Shown one piece after another: positions 9,234 through 18,461 of a stretch of 51,796 nt of DNA. Under the pieces are notes generated by a model. The model was not told the DNA's origin. It ran no database searches and saw nothing but the letters and a program-made list of their open reading frames with translations. Location: NCBI GenBank assembly GCA_009785095.1, contig WQXA01000003.1:1-51796 (forward strand). The letters are read 5' to 3'. The DNA is from Candidatus Saccharimonadota bacterium. Its GTDB lineage: Bacteria; Patescibacteriota; Saccharimonadia; Saccharimonadales; Saccharimonadaceae. Every line of letters begins with the position of its first letter. Positions within the stretch are counted from its first letter, which is position 1. Both the position numbers and the translations under genes were made by a program.

Positions 9234-11375
9234 GTGATTGATATTAAGCACCTAGCCTTGTTGGCGGCAATGGTAGCGTCTGTCGTGCTTGTTGTTATAA
9301 TTATTCTGGCGCGACAAATACCGAGGGCTCAACGTGCTGCATTAACAATTTTCTTCATGGCCGGTTTTGTCTGGGCAACGTTTCTCCTCTTGTTTTTGGG
9401 ATCTAATAACCACGACTCGGCAATCAGATTCGCTCAAGTGTACTACATAGCAGCTCTAGTTATCGCCTATTGTTGCGTCTGGCTTTCAATACTAATTACT
9501 GGTTTAATAAAATGGATCACATCTATTGCGCTGGCTTTACTATTGGTCATGTCAACCATAATAATGGTGAACTCAGGATTTATAATCGCCTCAGTACAAC
9601 TAGAGTTTAATGCTAACGCAATAATCTTGAGCAAAATTGGGTATTATATATACGTCGGCTGTTTCATACTTTATTGCGTGGGAGCAGTAGGTATTTTTGT
9701 TAAGTACCTCAATATGAACATATCAATATTGGAGAGGATTAGATCCAAGTACATACTAGCTGCCTTTGTGTTAGCCGGCGTGTTTGGCTCACTGTTTAAT
9801 CTAGTGCTGCCGGTGTTTGGTAACTATCGATTTATCTGGGTGGGGCCGCTTAATATATTGATATTCTCGGCAATTATGTTTATGGCCATAATAAAACACA
9901 GACTATTCAATCTACGTCTATACGCGGTGCGCTTCTTGTTGTTTGTGGTGGGGTCTCTGGTTTTGCTGGCCGTCTACGCGGTGGCCTTAGGTGTGCTGTA
10001 TAACACTTATGATGCGCAACATATGATTATCCAATTAAACATAGTAATCACGATAGTCTTCTTGGCGTTGGCGTATACATTCTACTACGGGATAATCACT
10101 CTAACAGAACGAAAGTTTGGTAGTGGACTGTTGAAATATGGGCTACTCTATGAACTTTCTTACAGTATGCTAGTTAACACCGATCTACATAGGATGCTCA
10201 ATGCGGTGTCAAAAGTTTTTTCAAAAAATATGCGAAGGAGCCGGGCAGTCTTTGTCTATAAGAACGATGATGACAACGAATTGTACGCAACCGATCAGCG
10301 AGAAATGATGTGGAAAAAGACCATAAGTGACGTCTCTAAATACATGAACCGGAACGATGTTGATATAATAATATCGGATGAAATCAGTGCCGACAGCACG
10401 CTAAGACAGTGGCTGCTTGATGAAAATATAGCTGTGATTATTAAACCAGAATCGCCGCGAAATTCCACCAAGGCGGATATTTTTGTAGTAATAGAGCGTA
10501 CGCCTTTGCGTATATATTCCAATAAAGAGATATCAATATTGACAACCATCGCTCAAATGATACGAGTCGCAACAGATAACGCGATTCATCTTAGGCAAAT
10601 TATTGATTTAAATAAAAGTTTGAATGACAAGATAGCTGATGCCACGGCTGATTTGAGGGCGACTAATCGTAAATTAAAAAAGCTTGATGCGGTCAAGGAT
10701 GACTTTATCTCGATAGTATCGCACCAACTGCGTACGCCTCTGACTAGCATTAAGGGTTACATCTCAATGCTCCTCGACGGTGATTTTGGCAAACTAACGG
10801 ACGAACAGAGGCGCGTGCTGAACGAGGCTTATTCTAATAGCGAGCGCATGGCGTTTCTGATTAGTGATTTTCTTGATGTGTCGCGACTGCAAACTGGCAA
10901 GCTGGAGCTGCGCAAAGTTCCAACGAAACTGGATGAGCTCCTGGGCATCGAAATACAACAACTTCGCATTTCGACCGCTACGCGCCAAATTGAATTGGAA
11001 TACGAGCCGCCCTCGAACTTGCCGGAGATCGATTGCGATCCTCACAAAATCATCCAAGTCATGGCAAATATGATCGATAACGCCATCTATTATTCGCACA
11101 GCGGTGGCAAAATCACGGTTAGTTTGTACGAACAGCACGGCCGGATTATTTTCGTGGTCAAGGATCAAGGCATCGGCGTGCCGCGCGCTGAACAGCATCG
11201 GTTGTTCACGAAATTCTACCGGGCGTCAAATGCTCACAAGATCCGACCCGACGGCAGCGGCGTTGGTTTGTACGTGGCACGCAAAGTAATCACAGCCCAC
11301 GGCGGCTCACTAATTTTCGAGAGCACGGAGGACGTTGGTAGCACCTTTGGTTTTCGTCTACCGATCAAACAATAA
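9234..11375 (+). CDS. sensor histidine kinase with multi-TM N-terminal domain
   Basis: Multiple TM segments, then FISIVSHQLRTPLTSIKGY (H box), NMIDNAIYYSHSGG (N box), DQGIGVP and GSGVGLYVARKV; GTG start 6 nt after TATAAT. Confidence 0.92.
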   Translation: MIDIKHLALLAAMVASVVLVVIIILARQIPRAQRAALTIFFMAGFVWATFLLLFLGSNNHDSAIRFAQVYYIAALVIAYCCVWLSILITGLIKWITSIALALLLVMSTIIMVNSGFIIASVQLEFNANAIILSKIGYYIYVGCFILYCVGAVGIFVKYLNMNISILERIRSKYILAAFVLAGVFGSLFNLVLPVFGNYRFIWVGPLNILIFSAIMFMAIIKHRLFNLRLYAVRFLLFVVGSLVLLAVYAVALGVLYNTYDAQHMIIQLNIVITIVFLALAYTFYYGIITLTERKFGSGLLKYGLLYELSYSMLVNTDLHRMLNAVSKVFSKNMRRSRAVFVYKNDDDNELYATDQREMMWKKTISDVSKYMNRNDVDIIISDEISADSTLRQWLLDENIAVIIKPESPRNSTKADIFVVIERTPLRIYSNKEISILTTIAQMIRVATDNAIHLRQIIDLNKSLNDKIADATADLRATNRKLKKLDAVKDDFISIVSHQLRTPLTSIKGYISMLLDGDFGKLTDEQRRVLNEAYSNSERMAFLISDFLDVSRLQTGKLELRKVPTKLDELLGIEIQQLRISTATRQIELEYEPPSNLPEIDCDPHKIIQVMANMIDNAIYYSHSGGKITVSLYEQHGRIIFVVKDQGIGVPRAEQHRLFTKFYRASNAHKIRPDGSGVGLYVARKVITAHGGSLIFESTEDVGSTFGFRLPIKQ

Positions 11376-11580
11376 ACGCCTGCACAATGATAAATACCAC
11401 GACGGCAACAATCGCCACCGCGATAGCACCACGCCGCACGAGCTTTCTGTGCTCATGCAGCCACTGCTGGAGCGGACTCCGCACCACGGCGGCGACTCGA
11501 TGAACCCGCATCACATTGTCGGTTTGCTTGGCGTCGACGCCGGCATATTTCTTATTACGTTTCTTCTTAGACTTGCCCAT
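11365..11580 (-). CDS. small basic membrane protein, hypothetical
   Basis: MGKSKKKRNKKYAG... with C-terminal TM; convergent overlap with the histidine kinase 3' end. Confidence 0.55.
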   Translation of the reverse strand: MGKSKKKRNKKYAGVDAKQTDNVMRVHRVAAVVRSPLQQWLHEHRKLVRRGAIAVAIVAVVVFIIVQAFIV

Positions 11581-11617
11581 ATCTCTATTTTATCATACAA
11601 TAGGAGAGACTTGGGAG

Positions 11618-11692
11618 GGTCCCGTCGTCTAGTGGTTAGGACATCAGGTTTTCATCCTGACAACAGGGGTTCGATTCCCCTCGGGATCACCA
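11618..11692 (+). tRNA. tRNA-Glu (anticodon TTC), CCA encoded
   Basis: Acceptor GGTCCCG/CGGGATC, anticodon stem TCAGG-TTTTCAT-CCTGA, T-loop GGGGTTCGATTCCCC. Confidence 0.95.
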
Positions 11693-11743
11693 AATCCAAG
11701 TCCGTTTCGGTGGGCTATTTTAATTTAAGAAGGAAAGGCTAAC

Positions 11744-13180
11744 ATGAGACCAAAAGAGACCGTCAAGCACACTAAGATCCTGGCGACTATCGGGCCAGCC
11801 GTCGAAAGTCCGGAGAAAATCGCCGCGCTAATTGACGCCGGCGTCGACGGCTGTCGGATGAATTTTAGTCACGGCGACGAAGAACAACGCCTGAATCAAT
11901 TCAAATGGGTTCGCGAATATTCCGCTAAAATCGGTCGTCACATCGCCATAGTCCAAGACCTCCAAGGGCCGAAAATTCGCCTCGGCCAACTAAAGGACGA
12001 TATGCGTTATGAGATTCGCACCGGTGATGTCATTGGTTTGACCTACGGCATCGAGCATGACGGCGGAAATAATTTGCCTAGCCAATACGACATCAGCGAC
12101 AAATGCCAGCCCGGCGACTCGATCTTTCTGTTTGATGGCAAAATTCGCACCACGGTACAGAGCATCGAAGGCAAAACCGTTTGGATAAAGGCCGAAAATG
12201 ACGGCTACGTAATTAGCCGAAAAGCCATCAACCTGCCGGATATGCGAGGCGGCCGGAGCGACATCCTGACCGAAAAAGATCTCGCCGACATCGAGTGGGG
12301 TTTGGACAAAGATTTCGATTACATCGCGCTGAGCTTTGTGCATCACGCCGATGACGTGCGCATGTTGCGCGAACTTCTGAAAAGTAAAGGCGTCGATCGA
12401 CCAATTATCACCAAACTCGAAACCAAATCGGGCGCCGATCCGGAAAATCTCGAAGACATCGTCAGGGCGAGTGACGGCGTGATGGTGGCGCGCGGCGATT
12501 TGGCGGTCGAAGCCGGCGCCGAAGTCGTACCGATCGTGCAACGCCAAATCATCGCTCTGTGTCAAAAACATTGCAAATTTAGCATCGTGGCGACGCAAAT
12601 GTTGGCTAGCATGGTCGATAATCCTGAACCAACTCGCGCTGAGGTCAGCGACGTGGCGACGGCCGCCATCGAAGGCGTCGATGTCGTAATGCTGAGCGAA
12701 GAAACCGCCATGGGCAAATATCCCATCGAAGCGGTCACCGTTATGCGCGACACCATTCTCTACGCACAGAATCACATGCCGGTCACGCCGCTCTATGTCC
12801 GCGAAGGCAGTGACAAGCGCCGCGATTCGATCGCCGAATCGGCCGTCTTACTCGCCGAGCGCTCTAACGCGGCGGCCATTATCGTTGAAACTCAATCTGG
12901 TAAGATGGTGCGCAATGTCTCGATTCATCGTCCTAAATGCCCAGTAATAGCCATAGCCACGACCGACCGGGTGGCCAACCAAGCCGAGCTAAATTACAAC
13001 ACTCGCGGTTTTTACGGCGGCGTCGGCGAAGGATACGTGGTGGCCGAAAAGTTGTTCGCTAACGGTCTGTTCGGCGAGGCGCCAGTTACCGTCGTCATGG
13101 TTCGACACAACCTGGATGGCGCGCCGATTCGCACAGCCAACACGATTCAACTTTACATGCTTGGCGATGACAAACAATAG
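11744..13180 (+). CDS. pyk: pyruvate kinase
   Basis: KHTKILATIGPAVESPEKIAALIDAGVDGCRMNFSHG...VARGDLAVE...ATQMLASM. Confidence 0.97.
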   Translation: MRPKETVKHTKILATIGPAVESPEKIAALIDAGVDGCRMNFSHGDEEQRLNQFKWVREYSAKIGRHIAIVQDLQGPKIRLGQLKDDMRYEIRTGDVIGLTYGIEHDGGNNLPSQYDISDKCQPGDSIFLFDGKIRTTVQSIEGKTVWIKAENDGYVISRKAINLPDMRGGRSDILTEKDLADIEWGLDKDFDYIALSFVHHADDVRMLRELLKSKGVDRPIITKLETKSGADPENLEDIVRASDGVMVARGDLAVEAGAEVVPIVQRQIIALCQKHCKFSIVATQMLASMVDNPEPTRAEVSDVATAAIEGVDVVMLSEETAMGKYPIEAVTVMRDTILYAQNHMPVTPLYVREGSDKRRDSIAESAVLLAERSNAAAIIVETQSGKMVRNVSIHRPKCPVIAIATTDRVANQAELNYNTRGFYGGVGEGYVVAEKLFANGLFGEAPVTVVMVRHNLDGAPIRTANTIQLYMLGDDKQ

Positions 13181-13198
13181 TGCTAAAATGGTTGTACT

Positions 13199-14437
13199 AT
13201 GAGTGGGACAACTTTTCCTTATAAAACCGTGCGTGATGTTGACGTCTCGGATAAACAAATATTAATACGCGAAGGTTACGACATGCCGCTTAACGAGGAC
13301 GGCACGATCGCCGATGATTTTCGCATCGCTGCGTCGCTGCCGACCCTTAATTACCTGATCGAGCGTGGCGCCAAAATCGTGCTGATTTCTCATATGGGTC
13401 GTCCCGGCGGAGAAATCCAAGAAAAACTCAGCCTCAGGCCGGTCGCGGATAATTTGTCAGAAAAGTTAGGCCGCGCCGTCAAATTCGTTCCCGATTGCGT
13501 TGGCGAAGCGGTTCAATTAGCAACCAAAAATCTAGCACCTGGCGATGTGGTGTTGCTCGAAAATTTGCGCTTCCACGGCCAAGAAGAACGAAACAATCGT
13601 GATTTCGCGGAACAACTCGCCAAAGATTCACACGCCGATCTGTTCGTCGAAGACGGTTTTAGCGTGGTGCATCGAGCGCACGCTTCGACGGCGGCCATCA
13701 CGGAATTCCTGCCCAGCGTGGCCGGACTACTGCTCGAAACGGAATATGTCGAAATAAAATCAGCCATCGACGATCCAAAACGACCCCTAACGGCGGTGCT
13801 CGGTGGTGCCAAAATTAGCGACAAAATTCCTTTGGTCAAGAAGTTCGTCGAAATTGCCGATAATATCGTCGTCGGCGGTGCCATGGCTAATAATTTCTTG
13901 AAATTCCGCGGTATCAACGTCGCGTCTAGCAAGGTCGAGCCCGACCAAGACGACATAATTCGCGAAATCCTGGATGTGGCTGAAGGAAAATTCGGCGCCG
14001 ATTTTAGCGAGAAATTCATCCTGCCGAGTGACGTCGCCATCGCGCCGCACGGCGATCCAAACGAAGATCGCATCGAAATCAACCTGAGCGAAAACCCACT
14101 CTACGGCGAGGCCAAAATCTTTGATCTAGGCGCGAATACCATCGACCAAATCTGTGAAGTAATCCGCGCCAGCGCCACGGTCATCTGGAACGGCGATCTA
14201 GGAATCGACACCACGCCGCAGTTCTCGCACGCTAGCTCGCGCGTCGCGTTGGAACTAACCAAAAACCCGCACATCGTCAGCGTCATCGGCGGTGGCGACA
14301 CGGCCGATTTCGTTCGCGATTGGGACGCGCAAAAAGGCGGCAGTTTCACCCACGTTTCCACCGGCGGCGGCGCTAGCTTGGAGCTGATGGCTGGCGATGT
14401 CTTACCGGGCATCGCGGCGCTGATGCCGAAAAGTTAG
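13199..14437 (+). CDS. pgk: phosphoglycerate kinase
   Basis: ILIREGYDMPL, HMGRPGG, LLENLRFHGQEE, RAHAS, LGGAKISDKI, GGGDTA. Confidence 0.95.
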   Translation: MSGTTFPYKTVRDVDVSDKQILIREGYDMPLNEDGTIADDFRIAASLPTLNYLIERGAKIVLISHMGRPGGEIQEKLSLRPVADNLSEKLGRAVKFVPDCVGEAVQLATKNLAPGDVVLLENLRFHGQEERNNRDFAEQLAKDSHADLFVEDGFSVVHRAHASTAAITEFLPSVAGLLLETEYVEIKSAIDDPKRPLTAVLGGAKISDKIPLVKKFVEIADNIVVGGAMANNFLKFRGINVASSKVEPDQDDIIREILDVAEGKFGADFSEKFILPSDVAIAPHGDPNEDRIEINLSENPLYGEAKIFDLGANTIDQICEVIRASATVIWNGDLGIDTTPQFSHASSRVALELTKNPHIVSVIGGGDTADFVRDWDAQKGGSFTHVSTGGGASLELMAGDVLPGIAALMPKS

Positions 14438-14494
14438 ATTGCATGAAAATTTAGCTTGTGCTAGAATAATAGCAGGAAATTACAGGGGAGGGCT

Positions 14495-15277
14495 ATGAAA
14501 AAGTACATCATCGGCAACTGGAAGATGAACCTCAATGTGCACGAGGCGTCGTTGTTCGCGACTAAATTATCGCAAGGGCTACCGATCCGGCGCGATGTCG
14601 AGACGGTGGTTTGCCCGTCATTCGTGGCGCTCCAGCCGCTCAGCCTCCAGGTCGATCATCGCCAAATGAAACTCGGCGCCCAGGATTGCTATTGGCGCGA
14701 TTCCGGAGCGTTTACCGGCGAAGTCGCAGCCACGCAACTGCGCGGTCTGGCGCAGTATGTTTTGGTCGGGCACTCGGAACGTCGTCACATTTTCGGCGAA
14801 CACGATCGCGACATTCGCTTCAAAGTCCAGGCCGCCCTGCGCAATGGTTTAACACCGGTGTTGTGCGTGGGCGAGACCGAACTTGAACGAAAAGAAGGCG
14901 ACACGGCTCACGTCCTCGAGGATCAGATCGTTAGCGGTCTGATGAATGTCGGCAGCGACCAAATCGATCAAGTGCTGGTGACTTATGAACCACTCTGGAC
15001 GATCAGCACCAGCGGCAGTCCACACGTCCCACAGCAGCACGAGCTCGAACAGGTTGTCAAAATTATCCGCTCCAAAGTCACCCACATGTTCGGCCGCGAG
15101 GCCGGCAAAGCCATCCCCGTACTCTACGGCGGTAGCGTCGACAAAGACAACGCGCGAATTTTCTTGAGCGTGGAGGGAATCGATGGCGCGCTGGTCGGTG
15201 CCAAATCGCTGATCGCGCCGGAATTTATTAGCATAGTTGAAATCGCCAGCGAAATCGCCAAAGAGGAGAAAAAGTGA
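14495..15277 (+). CDS. tpiA: triosephosphate isomerase
   Basis: IIGNWKMNLN, LVGHSERR, YEPLWTIST, PVLYGGSV. Confidence 0.97.
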   Translation: MKKYIIGNWKMNLNVHEASLFATKLSQGLPIRRDVETVVCPSFVALQPLSLQVDHRQMKLGAQDCYWRDSGAFTGEVAATQLRGLAQYVLVGHSERRHIFGEHDRDIRFKVQAALRNGLTPVLCVGETELERKEGDTAHVLEDQIVSGLMNVGSDQIDQVLVTYEPLWTISTSGSPHVPQQHELEQVVKIIRSKVTHMFGREAGKAIPVLYGGSVDKDNARIFLSVEGIDGALVGAKSLIAPEFISIVEIASEIAKEEKK

Positions 15278-15960
15278 ACAAATTTCGCGGCCAATACATG
15301 GACATGGTTCATCCATCGAGCGATGTTCAATTGTCGGACAAACCAAACCATGCCGACCAATTAGCCAAATCATCGCCGCCGGATCCCACGCCGCCCGAAC
15401 CAGAAAAAGAAGAAATCCCGCCTGACACGGTTGACGACCGCGAGGCCTACGAGTCGCCGTTTTTGCCGAACGTCGCAGTCGAAAAACGACCCCTAGGAGG
15501 TGGTTCGCCGGCCGACAACACCAGGCAACTTTTCGGTATCGACGAGGAGGCGCATGATACTTTTGACATCAATAACTTAGTCGATCTGAGCCGACCAGAA
15601 TTGCCGGCAGACGACAGTGGCAAAGGAGAGCTAGAGCCAGCACTACCGCCGGGTGACGAGCCGGGGCTAGAATCAGAGCCGGAACCTGCCGAGCCTGAGC
15701 CCGAACCTGAACCGCTGCCGGCACCAGAAGAGCCCGAGTCAACCCCAGAACCCGAACCCGAGAAACCAGAACCGATTCCAAAAACCCCCGAAACCGTCGA
15801 CAACCAACCCCAGGCGCCGTTCGCCCACGCCGCCGAGCCGGCCGCCAAACCAGGCAGCAAAAAACCTCACTTGTGGGCATTGCCGATCTTCTTCGTGCTA
15901 CTCGCTATCATCGGCGCCGCCATCGGAGCCCTAATCTACCTCTCAGGCTGGTTCGAGTAA
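15274..15960 (+). CDS. hypothetical membrane-anchored protein with Glu-Pro low-complexity stalk
   Basis: EPEPAEPEPEPEPLPAPEEPESTPEPEPEKPEP tract, C-terminal TM (LWALPIFFVLLAIIGAAIGALIYL); start overlaps tpiA stop. Confidence 0.7.
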   Translation: MNKFRGQYMDMVHPSSDVQLSDKPNHADQLAKSSPPDPTPPEPEKEEIPPDTVDDREAYESPFLPNVAVEKRPLGGGSPADNTRQLFGIDEEAHDTFDINNLVDLSRPELPADDSGKGELEPALPPGDEPGLESEPEPAEPEPEPEPLPAPEEPESTPEPEPEKPEPIPKTPETVDNQPQAPFAHAAEPAAKPGSKKPHLWALPIFFVLLAIIGAAIGALIYLSGWFE

Positions 15961-16052
15961 GAACTGCCGAGCTTGACTTTTTAAATAGCTTATGCTAAAC
16001 TCGGGGCAATCGTCCTAGCTACGAGCGGGTTTGCTGTGATACAATGGATCAG

Positions 16053-18461
16053 ATGAGAACTGATGAGACAGACAAAATTTTAGGGGGGTTGAATCCGCCG
16101 CAGCGCGAAGCGGTTGAGTTTGGCGAGGGGTCGCTACTGATTTTGGCCGGCGCTGGTTCGGGCAAGACGAAAGTCCTGACGCATCGCATCGCTCATCTGA
16201 TAACCGAGCGCGGCGTTAGACCGTGGGAAATTATGGCGGTGACTTTTACCAACAAAGCCGCCGGCGAGATGCGCGAGCGGCTGACGCAGTTACTGAATGC
16301 TGCACAACCAACTTCCCCGTCTCAGCCGACCAATTTCTCCGGTATAATTTCCTCGAATTTTTCTCAGGCGCTCCGTGCGGAGAACAAGCTCGTACTCGCG
16401 CTTGATGAAAAATCCTTCGGAAAGTTATCCGGAAAATTGGAGGCTTCGCCAGGAAAGTTGGCTGTGACAAACAACACTAATTTCATGCCTTGGATGGGGA
16501 CTTTTCATTCGATCGCCGTGCGGATTTTGCGGCAATACGGCGAGAATATCGAGATTCCGCGCAACTTCGTGATTTTGGATGAGACGGATCGGCTGGGATT
16601 TGTGAAAGCCGCAATGCGGCAGCTCGGCATCACCGACAAACAATTCAATCCGCGCTCAATTGTGAGTTTGATCTCGAACGCCAAGAACGATTGCTTGTCG
16701 CCGGACGATTACGCGGCCATCGCCAAGATGCCGGCGCAATTGGTCGCGGCCGATGTCTATCCGCGCTACGAGCGCTTGCGGCGCGACGGTCGGGCGCTGG
16801 ACTTTGATGATCTGTTGCTCGAAACGGTGAAATTGCTCGAAAATGTCAAAGAAGTCCGCGACGAATTACGCGGCAGATTGAAACACATCCTGATCGACGA
16901 GTACCAGGACACCAACAAAGCACAATACCAAATCGTCAAACTGCTTTTGAATGACGAGCAAAATATCTGTGCGGTCGGCGACGATTGGCAGTCAATTTAT
17001 TCTTGGCGTGGTGCGGACTTTACCAATATTTTGAATTTCGAGCGCGATTTTCCGGGCACTAAAACCATTAAACTGGAACAGAATTACCGCAGCACCGAGG
17101 CGATTTTGAACGCGGCGCACAACGTCATCGTCAAGAACTCTCGGCGTACCAACAAAAAGTTGTGGACAGATAAAAAGGGCGGCCAGCCGGTGCAAATTAT
17201 TCCGACAGGTAGCGAGAGCCACGAGGCCGAGATCATAGCGCAAAAAGTCGCCGCCGAGGTAACAATCGGCGCTCGAAATCACAACGATTTTGCGGTGCTG
17301 TATCGCACCAACGCCCAGAGTCGAATTGTCGAGGAAATTTTCTTGCGCTATGGCTTGCCTTACAAAATTGTCGGCGGTACGCGTTTTTACGATCGCGCCG
17401 AGGTCAAAGATTTGCTGGCGTACTTGAAACTGATTTACCAACCGTTCGATCGCGCTAGTTTCGAACGCATTGTTAACGTGCCGCGACGGGGACTTGGTGA
17501 GACTTCGGTTGGGCGATTTTTGCTCTGGCAACAGCGGCGCGGAACGTCGATTATTGACGCGCTAGTTAACGTGGAGCATTGCGACGAGTTGACGCCGCGA
17601 GCTAGAAAATCCTTTGCAAAATTGGGCGGCCTTCTACTGAGTTTGAGCAGAATCGCCGCCGACACGGCGCCCGACGAGCTACTAGAAAAGATCATTCGGG
17701 CGGTCGATTACCGTGCGCATCTCGACGATGGCACGCCGTCCGGCGAATCGCGGCTCGAGAACGTGGCCGAATTGGTTGGTGTGGCGAAATCTTTCAATGA
17801 CCTCGCGGAATTTTTAGAAGAAGTCGCGCTAGTGTCATCGGCCGATCAGAAAGCGGATAAAGCCGTCACATTGATGACTTTGCACGCCGCCAAGGGTCTA
17901 GAATTTCCGGTCGTGTTCATGGTCGGCATGGAAGAAGGCATTTTCCCCGGAACGCGCGCCGAGTACGAACCGGCCGCCATGGAGGAAGAGCGCCGACTCG
18001 CCTACGTCGGCATGACGCGAGCGCGGGCGGAGCTGGTTTTGACTTTTGCGTCGAGCCGCCTGCTCTATGGCGCGCGTCAATATAACTTGCCGTCGCGGTT
18101 TTTGAGTGATATTGATCCCGAAGTTAGTAAAACAGTTTTTTCTTCATCCAACTTGACGCGAAAAATGTCATACACTGGACAGCCGACAGAACCGTCCAGA
18201 AACGAACCTGTCGGTGTCGTCAGGAATATACATTTTTCGACGCCAAATCTGGTAGAGGATTCAGAAAAAAGTTTTACTAACTTCAGTATCGAGCCGCGCT
18301 TTGTTCCCGACGAGATCGAGCTGGTTGTCGGCGACGAGGTGCGCCACCAGATTTTCGGCATCGGCACGATTACTGCCATCGACGGCACTGTCGTTAGCGT
18401 CAAATTTGGCGGTAGCGTCAAAAAACTTAACGTCGCTTTTGCGCCGCTGGAGAAAATGTGA
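16053..18461 (+). CDS. pcrA: UvrD/PcrA-type superfamily 1 DNA helicase with two in-frame palindromic insertions
   Basis: LNPPQREAV, LAGAGSGKTKVL, DEYQDTN, EQNYRS, TLHAAKGLEFPVVF; ATG at 16053 lies 7 nt after TACAAT. Confidence 0.94.
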   Translation: MRTDETDKILGGLNPPQREAVEFGEGSLLILAGAGSGKTKVLTHRIAHLITERGVRPWEIMAVTFTNKAAGEMRERLTQLLNAAQPTSPSQPTNFSGIISSNFSQALRAENKLVLALDEKSFGKLSGKLEASPGKLAVTNNTNFMPWMGTFHSIAVRILRQYGENIEIPRNFVILDETDRLGFVKAAMRQLGITDKQFNPRSIVSLISNAKNDCLSPDDYAAIAKMPAQLVAADVYPRYERLRRDGRALDFDDLLLETVKLLENVKEVRDELRGRLKHILIDEYQDTNKAQYQIVKLLLNDEQNICAVGDDWQSIYSWRGADFTNILNFERDFPGTKTIKLEQNYRSTEAILNAAHNVIVKNSRRTNKKLWTDKKGGQPVQIIPTGSESHEAEIIAQKVAAEVTIGARNHNDFAVLYRTNAQSRIVEEIFLRYGLPYKIVGGTRFYDRAEVKDLLAYLKLIYQPFDRASFERIVNVPRRGLGETSVGRFLLWQQRRGTSIIDALVNVEHCDELTPRARKSFAKLGGLLLSLSRIAADTAPDELLEKIIRAVDYRAHLDDGTPSGESRLENVAELVGVAKSFNDLAEFLEEVALVSSADQKADKAVTLMTLHAAKGLEFPVVFMVGMEEGIFPGTRAEYEPAAMEEERRLAYVGMTRARAELVLTFASSRLLYGARQYNLPSRFLSDIDPEVSKTVFSSSNLTRKMSYTGQPTEPSRNEPVGVVRNIHFSTPNLVEDSEKSFTNFSIEPRFVPDEIELVVGDEVRHQIFGIGTITAIDGTVVSVKFGGSVKKLNVAFAPLEKM
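16303..16466 (+). repeat. long imperfect palindrome inserted in frame in pcrA
   Basis: Left cacaaccaacttccc pairs with right ggaaagttggctgtg; inner caatttctccggtataatttcctcgaatttttc pairs with gaaaaatccttcggaaagttatccggaaaattg. Encodes an extra ~55 aa between RERLTQLLNA and MPWMGTFHSIAVRIL. Confidence 0.88.
18121..18283 (+). repeat. palindromic element, family shared with uvrA, in frame in pcrA 3' region
   Basis: aagttagtaaaac...gttttactaactt ends; inner cgaaaaatgtcatacactgg / cgtcaggaatatacatttttcg; peptide [39 protein letters not shown]. Confidence 0.9.

Noticed and set aside
15650-15790. EPEP repeats as a DNA-level repeat element
   Set aside because: Codons vary; this is protein-level low complexity, not a nucleotide repeat.
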